A DNA stretch of 30,249 nt from a virus. Below the pieces are notes generated by a model, which was not told the DNA's origin, searched no databases, and was given only the letters and a program-made list of their open reading frames with translations. Location of the stretch: positions 1-30,249 of IMG/VR virus record IMGVR_UViG_3300047560_001538, one strand, 5' to 3'. Position numbers and translations under genes: made by a program. Shown one piece after another: positions 20,794 through 28,632 of the stretch; position 1 is the first letter of the stretch; each line of letters starts with the position of its first letter.

Positions 20794-21590
20794 AAGCCTT
20801 TGTCATAGCTTTAGCTTTGGTTCTAACTGGTTGTGCCGGTAAAGGTATCACTCAAAAGACCATTGAGAAAGAAGTGGATGGTCCTGAGATAGTGACACAC
20901 AAGCGATTCAACGAGCTAGTCAACATAACTGCTCCAGATGGTCCTGTAATACCGATCGCAGTGTATCGCTTCAATGACATGACTGGACAGCGTAAGCCAA
21001 ATAGCAACTACGCTTCTCTAAGTTCAGCAGTCACACAGGGCGGCGAAGTATTTCTGATCAAAGCATTACAAGATGCTGGCAAGGGTAAGTGGTTTCAACC
21101 GGTCGAGAGAGTCGGCCTTGAGAACTTAGTTAAAGAGAGACAGCTTATTCGTTCTCAGCGTGAGACGTATGAGAAAGATCAAGCTAAACCTCTTGTACCT
21201 CTAATCGTTGCGGGAGTGATGATAGATGGTGGAATTGTGGGTTACGATACTAATATCGCTACTGGTGGTTTGGGCGCTAGATTCCTTGGAGTAGGCGCTG
21301 ATCAACAGTACAGAAAAGATGAAGTCACTATCATGTTGCGACTCATCTCAGTAAACACCGGTGAGATCCTTCTCTCTACCGGTTCGACTAAGACAATTTA
21401 CAGTACCGGCGTGAGCGCTAACGTCATGAAGTTCGTGGACGCAGGTACTAAGTCAGTAGAGCTAGAAGCTGGTTCAACTATCAACGAGCCTACGACTTAT
21501 GCAGTGAGAATAGCGATTGAAGCAGCCGTTACAGATATGATTAAAGAGGGAGCAAAAAGAAAGATCTGGGGTTTCAAGAAAGGGAAATAA
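20787..21590 (+). CDS. csgG: CsgG-like outer-membrane curli secretion channel (lipoprotein)
   Basis: 267 residues, near the 277 of E. coli CsgG. A lipoprotein signal with lipobox LTGC (C16) is followed by the CsgG core: AVYRFNDMTGQRKP (58-71), FQPVERVGLENLVKERQLI, IVGYDTNIATGGLGARFLG, GADQQYRKDEVTIMLRL, NTGEILLSTGSTKTI. All align by eye with the E. coli protein, including the membrane-spanning segments. CsgG forms a nonameric 36-strand pore exporting curli subunits. At the constriction loop (KPNSNYASLSSAV, 70-82) the residues equivalent to E. coli N55/F56 appear to be S77/L78. It overlaps csgF and abuts the curlin-like gene. Confidence 0.93.
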   Translation: MVKAFVIALALVLTGCAGKGITQKTIEKEVDGPEIVTHKRFNELVNITAPDGPVIPIAVYRFNDMTGQRKPNSNYASLSSAVTQGGEVFLIKALQDAGKGKWFQPVERVGLENLVKERQLIRSQRETYEKDQAKPLVPLIVAGVMIDGGIVGYDTNIATGGLGARFLGVGADQQYRKDEVTIMLRLISVNTGEILLSTGSTKTIYSTGVSANVMKFVDAGTKSVELEAGSTINEPTTYAVRIAIEAAVTDMIKEGAKRKIWGFKKGK

Positions 21591-22265
21591 ATGAAACTAA
21601 TAACAAGAATGATGGCGTTTTTGTCATTCTTGGTTATGTTTCAATATGCAAATGCGGCGAGCAACAGCATCTATATGGATCAAATAGGTGATGGCTCCAC
21701 GATCTCGATCACGCAGACTGGCAGCGGAAATCAGGTTGGCAATAGTACGAACAGAGCCACTCTGAACGGCAATAATAATAGTGTTACTGTTCAACAGATT
21801 GGTAACTCTAACGTCACGAACATAAACGTAGACGGTGCAGGCGCGACTGTGACTAGTAATGTAACTGGTAGTTCGAACCAATCCACGATCAATTGCGACT
21901 CATGTACTGGTACTACTATCAATAAGACTGTAACGGGTGACGGTAACACCGTATCTATTCAGAACGACGGTGTCGCGACTACTAATGTATCAGTATCGTC
22001 TGATAACAATACCGTGACTATGACTAACAACTCTACGAACGCAGCTGGCGTAGTCAACAACATCGATATATCTGGTGGCAACGGTAACCAAGTGACTGTA
22101 GATCAGACTGGTGCAGCTAGCACTACTGGTCATTCGCTTGATCTTACTATAACTGGTGCGCTTAATACAACTACTATAGGACAGGGTGGCGCAGTTGATT
22201 CAAAGGTTAATGCTACTATCACTGGCTCTAGCAACACTCTTACTATTAAGTCCAACCACAACTAA
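21591..22265 (+). CDS. Curlin-repeat protein (CsgA/CsgB-like), secreted
   Basis: 224 residues with a signal peptide (about 1-22, ending QYANA). The mature part is almost wholly short beta repeats rich in Asn, Thr, Ser, Gly and Val. Several fit the curlin pattern with QxGxxN: MDQIGDGSTISITQTGSGNQ (29-48), VQQIGNSN (67-74), GNGNQVTVDQTG. A CDSC cysteine pair (C102, C105) is unusual for curlin. It begins on the base after the csgG stop and is the obvious export substrate. The last 80 bases overlap the next gene in another frame. A 9-bp inverted repeat lies just inside its 5' end. Confidence 0.75.
   Translation: MKLITRMMAFLSFLVMFQYANAASNSIYMDQIGDGSTISITQTGSGNQVGNSTNRATLNGNNNSVTVQQIGNSNVTNINVDGAGATVTSNVTGSSNQSTINCDSCTGTTINKTVTGDGNTVSIQNDGVATTNVSVSSDNNTVTMTNNSTNAAGVVNNIDISGGNGNQVTVDQTGAASTTGHSLDLTITGALNTTTIGQGGAVDSKVNATITGSSNTLTIKSNHN
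21604..21632 (+). promoter_or_regulatory. Hairpin at the 5' end of the curlin-like gene
   Basis: CAAGAATGA (21604-21612) pairs perfectly with TCATTCTTG (21624-21632) around an 11-base loop. It starts 13 bases after the ATG, inside the signal-peptide codons, where an mRNA hairpin could slow early translation or protect the message. Confidence 0.3.
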
Positions 22266-23304
22266 AGCGGACATCGGTAGAGTAACAGAGCAGACTGGTC
22301 CGACTGAAATTAAGAGGAACAACTCAAGCGTTCCATCTCAAGTTCAGTCTGAGATAGAGATGAACGACGTGGTATCTACTGCGAATTCAAAGGCAGGTAT
22401 CACGTTCAAAGATGATACTAAAGTACAGATCACGGAACACTCTCGTCTCGTGATCGATAACTTTGTCTATGATGGTGAGAAGAAGACCGGTAAGCTGGGC
22501 ATCAAGATGGCGCTCGGTACTATTAAGTACGCTTCTGGTCAGATAGCTAAGAACGATCCACAGCAAGTCGTAGTAGAGACTCCAACTGCTACCATCGGTG
22601 TACGTGGTACCGACTTCTCTGGAACCGTCGACGAGACTGGTAAGTCGACTATTATCTTATTACCTTCATGTCCTGCAGGATGGAAGAACTTACAGAGAGA
22701 TTGCACAGTAGGTAACATCACTGTAACTACGATGATGGGTACAGTGTTACTTACTAAAGCGTTTGAATCTGTAACAGTCAGCACTGGCATACAGCAGCCG
22801 AAGTCTGCTCTTCTAAATCTTTCTCTAGATCAGATCAATAACATGTTGATCGTTACACCGCCAAGAGAAGTAAGACAAGAACAGAGCAGGGGTATAACGA
22901 AAGCATTTAACTTCCTAGATCAAGACTTCTTGTCTGTAGACTACTTAAAGTTTACTGCGCTGGAACAGAACGCTCTGGATAGACCAACTGGATTAGATAA
23001 GAACTATCTGGCTTATGAAGACTATCTTCTCAACTATCTGGACGTGACTGCTGCACAGATGTTGAGTAACGAGCTCGATCAGTTCAATGCTCTTCTACCT
23101 AAATACGACAAGACTACAGGCCTTAAGTACTTCGTCGATAATGACTACGTTACCCTGTACAGAGAGACTGCTAGCCACTACGCTGAAGTCACTCTGAGTA
23201 CTACAAGGATGGCGACTCTGAATTTAAGTCAGGACGGTATTACTGTGAAGCAAGTGGTTAATGGTCCCGGCACTACAACTATAACTATAAAGCAGAGCCA
23301 ATGA
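22186..23304 (+). CDS. Secreted FecR-domain protein
   Basis: 372 residues from GTG 22186, chosen because it gives the signal peptide a charged start (Arg 7) before the hydrophobic run; ATG 22210 would give an uncharged start but is possible. After the signal (cleavage near TKA, residue 28) comes a FecR domain (about 29-160), including AGITFKDDTKVQITEHSRLV and the hallmark TPTATIGVRGTDF (132-144). Cysteines C162 and C173 follow. The C-terminal 170 residues are helical then beta, with no known domain. FecR domains of this type act in the periplasm or at the cell surface. It lies between two curlin-like genes and overlaps both. Confidence 0.82.
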   Translation: MAQLIQRLMLLSLALATLLLLSPTTTKADIGRVTEQTGPTEIKRNNSSVPSQVQSEIEMNDVVSTANSKAGITFKDDTKVQITEHSRLVIDNFVYDGEKKTGKLGIKMALGTIKYASGQIAKNDPQQVVVETPTATIGVRGTDFSGTVDETGKSTIILLPSCPAGWKNLQRDCTVGNITVTTMMGTVLLTKAFESVTVSTGIQQPKSALLNLSLDQINNMLIVTPPREVRQEQSRGITKAFNFLDQDFLSVDYLKFTALEQNALDRPTGLDKNYLAYEDYLLNYLDVTAAQMLSNELDQFNALLPKYDKTTGLKYFVDNDYVTLYRETASHYAEVTLSTTRMATLNLSQDGITVKQVVNGPGTTTITIKQSQ

Positions 23305-23564
23305 AGATACTTATAGCGCTACTCTTAATCTCTACATCTGTCCATGCACAGACCGTAAACAATGCTACAGTGAACATGCAAGGAACGAATCAAAATGTTA
23401 TTATTACTCAAAGCGGTGGAAGCCATTCTGCTAGTGTGGACCTGCGTGGAAATGGTATTACTTTTCTTGGATCCCAAAGCGGAACATCTAATCAAAGTTA
23501 CAGCATTGCTATTGATTGCGGCAGTAACTGTCCCACCAGCCCGTATACAATTACACAGTACTAA
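23301..23564 (+). CDS. Second, short curlin-like secreted protein
   Basis: 87 residues with a clear signal peptide (MKILIALLLISTSVHA, 1-16). The mature protein has NVNMQGTNQNVIITQSGG-like short beta repeats resembling curlin units (QGTNQN, QSGGSHSA, SQSGTSNQS) and a Cys pair, DCGSNC (C73, C77), similar to CDSC in the larger curlin-like protein. Its small size suggests a minor subunit or nucleator (CsgB-like), but this is inference. The start overlaps the FecR gene stop (ATGA), and two bases separate it from the cyclase gene. Confidence 0.65.
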   Translation: MKILIALLLISTSVHAQTVNNATVNMQGTNQNVIITQSGGSHSASVDLRGNGITFLGSQSGTSNQSYSIAIDCGSNCPTSPYTITQY

Positions 23565-23566
23565 CG

Positions 23567-25630
23567 ATGGAAAAGTTAGGCATCATTCTTACCAGCAAAT
23601 GGGCAGCTGTTCTTTCAGCGATGATCTTTATCGCTGTGGCAGTATGGAATCCAACCGCCGTTGAAACTTTACAACTGAAGACCTTTGACTACTTCATTAC
23701 GTCACTAGACAGTAAAGAGTCCGAGGAGATAGTACTTGTTGAGTTCGGTGAAAAGTCTGTACAGAGTTTTGGCCAGTGGCCGTTCGATCGTCGAGACATC
23801 GCGAAGACTATTGACAAGCTTCGTGAGAACGGCGCAGCCATTATTGCAGTTCCTATCCTGTTTTCTGAAAAAGATCGTGCAGGCGGCGACTCCGCTCTTG
23901 AAAAGAGTATCGCTGGCGGTGGCATCGTTATATCACAGACACCAACTTCTCAAACCAGAAACCCAGATGCTGCTCGCCGAGGGTTTGCTGCTATCGGTAA
24001 TGATCCTGCTCCATATCTCTTTACTTGGCGCGGGGCTATCCCTCCTCTTCCAAATCTTGCAGGAAATGCAGACGGCGTTGGACTCTTGGCTGTTGCTCCC
24101 GAGCGCGACGGTGTTGTTCGTCGCGTGCCTATGTTGGCTCGCATTGGGGATACACTGTATCCTTCACTTGTACTGGAAACCCTACGCACAGCTGCTGGAG
24201 ACCCCTCCTATCAAATCAAAACTGGTGACGCCGGTGTCGAGGCCGTCCGTATCCCGGCCTTCCCAGCCATCTCTACAGATCAGAACGGTCGCGTCTGGAC
24301 AACCTGGAACAATAAGTTCAGACAAGTTGAAGCAACTGAAATCCGTAAGACAGATGTCGAAGGGAAAATTGTTGTCTTAGGGTTAACAATCGAGGGAGTC
24401 GGTGGTATAATAGCTACTCCAGTCGGCGAGAAGTGGGCTCACGAAGTTCAAGCTCAGACCCTTCAGACTCTGATCGATGGGACTTCTGTTTCGAGAGCTT
24501 CATATGCGAGTTTAGTAGAAATAGGAATAACAACAATACTGCTATTGATGTTAGTTGTCCTAGTGCCACGAGTGTCTGTACGATTGACTGTCCCATTTTA
24601 TGTTCTCTTTATTGGACTTGTTATCGGTGGTTCTTACTACTTATTCCATACTCATCTTCAGTTGTGGAATCCAAGCTATATAGTCTTGTCTGGAACTATG
24701 GTGTTCTTCCATCTGGTATATAATAACTTTGCCAGAGAGAACAGACTGAAGTTACAAATCAAGAAGCAGTTTGGAACTTATCTGTCACCTAAGATGGTAG
24801 AGAAGTTGCAAGAGAATCCTGACCTACTTAAGCTTGGAGGAGAGACTCGTGAGCTTTCGATTATGTTTACTGACGTCCGTGGCTTTACATCTATTTCTGA
24901 GCATTATGGCGCTGACGTTCAAGGCTTAACACAGATCATGAACCGTTACATGACTGCCATGACTGCAAAGATCCTACAGAACGAGGGTACGTTAGATAAG
25001 TACATCGGCGACGCGCAGATGGCATTCTGGAATGCACCGCTTGACGATGCTGATCATGCAAAGAACGCAGTAAAGACTGCACTGGAGATGTTAGGTGACT
25101 TGGAACGATTTAATAGAGAAATTGCGGTGGAAGGTGTACCTGCTTTTGGAATGGGCCTTGGAATCAATACTGGTTCTGTCGTTGTGGGTAATATGGGAAG
25201 CTCCCAGCGTTTCGACTATACCTGCCTCGGTGATTCTGTTAATCTCGCTTCACGTCTTGAAGGACAGTCGAAGCCTTATCATGTCAAACTCGTCATTGGA
25301 CAACGTACTTACGAGTTGGTAAAAGACGAGTACCTATGTCTTGAACTTGACTGTATCGCTGTTAAGGGAAAGAAGGAGGGTGTGAACATCTACACGATCG
25401 TAGATAACAATAGTTTGAACGTAGCTTATTCTCGTACTCATGCTGACTTCATTCAACTATATCGCTCCCAGCAGTGGAATAGAATGAAAGAATACTATAT
25501 GACTCTAAGAGATGCTTTTAGCGGAGATATGAGAGAGTACTACGATATGATGATGGAGAGAGTGGAGGAGTTCATTAAGAATCCTCCAGGTAATGATTGG
25601 GACGGAATCTACCGTGCGACTAGCAAATAA
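23567..25630 (+). CDS. CHASE2-domain membrane adenylate cyclase (class III)
   Basis: 687 residues. An N-terminal membrane segment (about 10-28) leads to a CHASE2 extracytoplasmic sensor (about 35-310). Three membrane spans follow at about 313-335, 340-360 and 368-386. The class III cyclase domain (about 428-615) has the metal-binding aspartates D436 (FTDVRGF) and D482 (YIGDAQMAFW), K478 and D550 at the base-recognition positions, and transition-state N559/R563 (GDSVNLASRLE). K and D there favour ATP, so cAMP is the likely product. All catalytic residues appear intact. No ribosome site is obvious; it is probably coupled to the curlin-like gene 2 bases upstream. It converges with the minus-strand genes. 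Confidence 0.93.
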   Translation: MEKLGIILTSKWAAVLSAMIFIAVAVWNPTAVETLQLKTFDYFITSLDSKESEEIVLVEFGEKSVQSFGQWPFDRRDIAKTIDKLRENGAAIIAVPILFSEKDRAGGDSALEKSIAGGGIVISQTPTSQTRNPDAARRGFAAIGNDPAPYLFTWRGAIPPLPNLAGNADGVGLLAVAPERDGVVRRVPMLARIGDTLYPSLVLETLRTAAGDPSYQIKTGDAGVEAVRIPAFPAISTDQNGRVWTTWNNKFRQVEATEIRKTDVEGKIVVLGLTIEGVGGIIATPVGEKWAHEVQAQTLQTLIDGTSVSRASYASLVEIGITTILLLMLVVLVPRVSVRLTVPFYVLFIGLVIGGSYYLFHTHLQLWNPSYIVLSGTMVFFHLVYNNFARENRLKLQIKKQFGTYLSPKMVEKLQENPDLLKLGGETRELSIMFTDVRGFTSISEHYGADVQGLTQIMNRYMTAMTAKILQNEGTLDKYIGDAQMAFWNAPLDDADHAKNAVKTALEMLGDLERFNREIAVEGVPAFGMGLGINTGSVVVGNMGSSQRFDYTCLGDSVNLASRLEGQSKPYHVKLVIGQRTYELVKDEYLCLELDCIAVKGKKEGVNIYTIVDNNSLNVAYSRTHADFIQLYRSQQWNRMKEYYMTLRDAFSGDMREYYDMMMERVEEFIKNPPGNDWDGIYRATSK

Positions 25631-25631
25631 G

Positions 25632-25985
25632 TTACTTCTTCTTTACTTCTTTGCTTGGTTCGTCTGGTTTATTTTCGGGCTCTTTATGTGGTATCTCTTT
25701 GGGCATACTCTCATCTTTACGGAACTTACTCGCTTTTGCTAGTAGTTCGTCGTGCTCCATTTCACGAAGCATAAGTACTATGTTAACCTTTTGATTCAAT
25801 CTAATCAGGTCGTTGTCTAACATACGGATACGGTCGATGAGAGCTATAAGAACAGTGTTGGCATCAGACAAAACGGGCTTGATCTCTTTGGTCGCCCATT
25901 CCCATACATAGTAAACGAAGTAACCGAGTCCTACAGCAGCAACGATTGGAAAACCGTACTTTGAAATTAGCTGTGCAATATCCAT
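25632..25985 (-). CDS. Small single-span membrane protein, paralogue of its neighbour
   Basis: 117 residues on the minus strand. N-terminal MDIAQLISKYGFPIVAAVGL and a membrane span (about 12-31) precede a coiled-coil-like segment (about 40-75) and a charged, Lys/Glu/Pro-rich tail. The pattern GFPIxAAxxxGYF plus LIDRIRMLDNDLIRL is shared with the 25988-26275 gene. AGGAG stands before its ATG on the minus strand. Topology fits a holin-like or virion membrane protein. It shares the late promoter with its paralogue, ends 1 base from the cyclase gene stop, and no terminator is visible between them. Confidence 0.7.
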   Translation of the reverse strand: MDIAQLISKYGFPIVAAVGLGYFVYYVWEWATKEIKPVLSDANTVLIALIDRIRMLDNDLIRLNQKVNIVLMLREMEHDELLAKASKFRKDESMPKEIPHKEPENKPDEPSKEVKKK

Positions 25986-25987
25986 TT

Positions 25988-26275
25988 TTAATCTCTCCTA
26001 GCGTCGTTCTTGCCGTCGGCTCGAGCGATACGATCGATGTCAGGCTTAACACCCAGAGCATTAGATACAAGGGTGTCGATTCGTATGACGTCGTGGTTCA
26101 TGGTCTTGACCCTGTTGTCAAGAGCGGTGATGATTCCACTGAGACCCTTTACCGAGCTCATGACACCAGCGAGAATAAACTTCATGGTGAGAAAGATAAA
26201 ATATCCGCCAGCTATCGCAGCCGCGATTGGAAAACCGACGTCGGCTATTAGTTTAAAGATTGAATTAACATCCAT
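25988..26275 (-). CDS. Small single-span membrane protein (first of a paralogous pair)
   Basis: 95 residues on the minus strand. The N-terminus MDVNSIFKLIADVGFPIAAA runs into a membrane span (about 14-38), followed by a helix with ITALDNRVKTMNHDVIRIDT and a basic/acidic tail. Similar proteins are known to me as conserved hypotheticals of marine T4-like phages. The minus-strand late promoter (26321-26314) lies 38 bases upstream of its ATG. It is followed 2 bases later by the related 117-residue gene. Candidates: holin-type lysis protein or minor virion protein; undecided. Confidence 0.72.
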   Translation of the reverse strand: MDVNSIFKLIADVGFPIAAAIAGGYFIFLTMKFILAGVMSSVKGLSGIITALDNRVKTMNHDVIRIDTLVSNALGVKPDIDRIARADGKNDARRD

Positions 26276-26288
26276 AGAAGCACCCGTG

Positions 26289-26317
26289 TTGACATTTTGT
26301 GATATTCATGGTATATT
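26289..26317 (+). promoter_or_regulatory. Sigma70-like (early) promoter for nrdA
   Basis: TTGACA (26289-26294), a 17-base spacer and TATATT (26312-26317); the predicted start is near 26324, followed by AAGGAG at 26329-26334 and ATG 26341. It has the same -35, spacer length and -10 as the uvsX promoter. Its -10 overlaps the minus-strand late box at 26314-26321. Confidence 0.75.
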
Positions 26318-26321
26318 TATA
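26314..26321 (-). promoter_or_regulatory. Minus-strand T4-type late promoter box
   Basis: TATTTATA on the plus strand reads TATAAATA on the minus strand. It is 38 bases before the minus-strand ATG ending at 26275, the same spacing as the plus-strand late boxes. It should drive the two small membrane proteins. Confidence 0.7.
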
Positions 26322-26340
26322 GTTTAGTAAGGAGAAGAAA

Positions 26341-28632
26341 ATGAGCCAAATCCAAGTAACCAAGCGCAACGGAACAAAAGAACTATTGGACCTGAATAAG
26401 TTTCACAGGGTAGTCGCTTGGGCTTGCGAGGGTATCAATGGAGTCTCAGAGTCTGAGATAGAGATCAAGTCTCATATCCAGTTCTACAACGGTATCAAGA
26501 CTACTGATATTCAAGAGACTCTTATTAAAGCTTCTGCAGACCTGATCAGCGAAGACGTTCCTGGTTATCAGTACGTAGCTGGTCGCCTAATCAATTATCA
26601 TCTAAGAAAAGAAGTTTATGGTGATTTCAATGTTCCTCACCTTCGCGATCATATTCACAGTGTTATCGATGCTGGATATTATGATAAGGACATTCTTGAC
26701 TGGTATACTGATTCTGACTTGGACGCTCTTAATGGCTTTATTGATCACAAGCGTGATTTTACTATTGCATATGTTGGGATGGAGCAATTTCGCGGTAAGT
26801 ATCTGATCAAGAACAGATCTATTGGTAAGATCTTCGAGACTCCTCAGATGGCATACATGCTCATCGCGATGGTGCTATTCCGTAACTACAAAGAAGACAG
26901 ATTAAAATGGATTAAGGACCTCTACGATGCAACATCTACTTTTGAGATTTCGCTGCCAACTCCAATTATGGCTGGTCTCCGTTCGCCTCAAAAGCAGTTT
27001 AGTTCGTGCGTACTTATCGAGACAGATGATAGCCTTGATTCAATCTCTGCGACAGCTGCCTCGATCGTTAAGTACGTTTCTCAAAAAGCTGGTATTGGCA
27101 TTGGCGCTGGTCGCATTCGTGCTCTCGGCTCTCCTATTCGCAGTGGGGATGCTACGCATACTGGAGTTATTCCCTTCTTCAAGCACTTTAACAGCGCGGT
27201 TAAATCATGCTCACAGGGCGGCGTCAGAGGCGGTGCAGCAACTCTTTATTACCCTATCTGGCATCTGGAAGTCGAGGACCTTTTAGTTCTCAAGAACAAC
27301 AAGGGAACTGAAGACAACCGCATCAGGGGTATGGACTATGGCGTTCAATTCAATAAAGTCATGTATGAGAGACTTCTTTCGGGTGGAAACATTACACTCT
27401 TTAGTCCCCATGATGTTCCCGATCTCTATGATAGTTTTTATATTAATGTTGATCTATTCAGAGAACTCTATGAGAAGTATGAGCGAAATACGAAGCTTAG
27501 AAAGAAGTCAATACCAGCAATCGAACTCTTTTCAGCATTCATGCAGGAACGAAAAGATACTGGACGAATTTACTTGCAGAACGTGGACCATGCAAATGAT
27601 CATGGATCGTTCATCAAGGAATTAGCACCCATTCGTCAGTCTAATCTCTGCTCTGAGATCGACTTACCAACTAAACCACTGACAGACATCAATGACGAGA
27701 ACGGCGAGATCTCGTTGTGTACTCTCGCTGCAATTAACTGGGGAAAGATTCGTGATATTACTGATTTTGAGCGTCCTTGTACCCTCGCTGTTCGCGCTCT
27801 TGATGAACTTCTGGATTATCAAGAATATCCAGTTAGTGCTGCTCGAATTTCCACAATGGCTCGTCGTCCTTTGGGTGTTGGGATCATTAATCTTGCTTAT
27901 TGGCTTGCTCGTAATGATCTATCTTATCAACACATTGACGCTGATGGACTTAACAAACTTCATCAGTATACTGAAGCATGGTCTTATTATTTGATTAAGG
28001 CATCGATCGATCTCGCTAAAGAGAAGGGTCCATGTCCAAAGTGGAAGGAAACAAAGTATGGACAAGGGTTATTCCCTATTGACACTTACAAAAGAGACGT
28101 TGATGAACTGGCTGCCCCGCAATACAGATTCGACTGGGGACTATTGGCTACCGAGGCGAGAGAATCAGGAATCAGAAACTCCACGCTCATGGCTCTTATG
28201 CCATCGGAGACATCAGCTCAGATTAGCAATGCGACGAATGGAATCGAGCCTCCGCGCTCGCTTGTATCCGTTAAGCAGTCAAAGGATGGAGTGCTTAAAC
28301 AAGTCGTTCCAGAAGTACGACGACTTAAGAATAAGTACGATCTTCTTTGGAGTCAAAAAACACCAGAAGGCTATCTTAAGATCTGCGCTATCCTTCAAAA
28401 GTTCATCGATCAAGGTATCTCGGTCAACACGTCGTACAATCCGAAGTTCTACGAAGATGAAAAGATCCCGATGAGTGAGATGATTAAGCATCTTCTCATG
28501 TTCTATAAGTATGGTGGTAAGCAGCTCTATTACTTTAACACATTTGACGGCGCTGGCGAGATAGAAGTGAAGCAACCTGAGCTGCAACAAGGTTCAATTA
28601 GTGATGAAGATTGTGAGGCATGTAAGATATGA
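26341..28632 (+). CDS. nrdA: Ribonucleoside-diphosphate reductase class Ia, alpha subunit
   Basis: Reduces ribonucleotides to deoxyribonucleotides, with NrdB supplying the radical. 763 residues. A short N-terminal cone-like region (about 4-90) is followed by the catalytic barrel with C223 (FSSCVL), the N435-L-C437-S-E439 active-site triad (SNLCSEIDLPT) and C460 (SLCTLAAIN). Radical-transfer tyrosines are in QLYYFNT near the C-terminus, and the redox cysteines C758 and C761 (CEACKI) lie at the very end. AAGGAG lies 6 bases before ATG. It overlaps a small gene, then nrdB. Confidence 0.96.
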   Translation: MSQIQVTKRNGTKELLDLNKFHRVVAWACEGINGVSESEIEIKSHIQFYNGIKTTDIQETLIKASADLISEDVPGYQYVAGRLINYHLRKEVYGDFNVPHLRDHIHSVIDAGYYDKDILDWYTDSDLDALNGFIDHKRDFTIAYVGMEQFRGKYLIKNRSIGKIFETPQMAYMLIAMVLFRNYKEDRLKWIKDLYDATSTFEISLPTPIMAGLRSPQKQFSSCVLIETDDSLDSISATAASIVKYVSQKAGIGIGAGRIRALGSPIRSGDATHTGVIPFFKHFNSAVKSCSQGGVRGGAATLYYPIWHLEVEDLLVLKNNKGTEDNRIRGMDYGVQFNKVMYERLLSGGNITLFSPHDVPDLYDSFYINVDLFRELYEKYERNTKLRKKSIPAIELFSAFMQERKDTGRIYLQNVDHANDHGSFIKELAPIRQSNLCSEIDLPTKPLTDINDENGEISLCTLAAINWGKIRDITDFERPCTLAVRALDELLDYQEYPVSAARISTMARRPLGVGIINLAYWLARNDLSYQHIDADGLNKLHQYTEAWSYYLIKASIDLAKEKGPCPKWKETKYGQGLFPIDTYKRDVDELAAPQYRFDWGLLATEARESGIRNSTLMALMPSETSAQISNATNGIEPPRSLVSVKQSKDGVLKQVVPEVRRLKNKYDLLWSQKTPEGYLKICAILQKFIDQGISVNTSYNPKFYEDEKIPMSEMIKHLLMFYKYGGKQLYYFNTFDGAGEIEVKQPELQQGSISDEDCEACKI

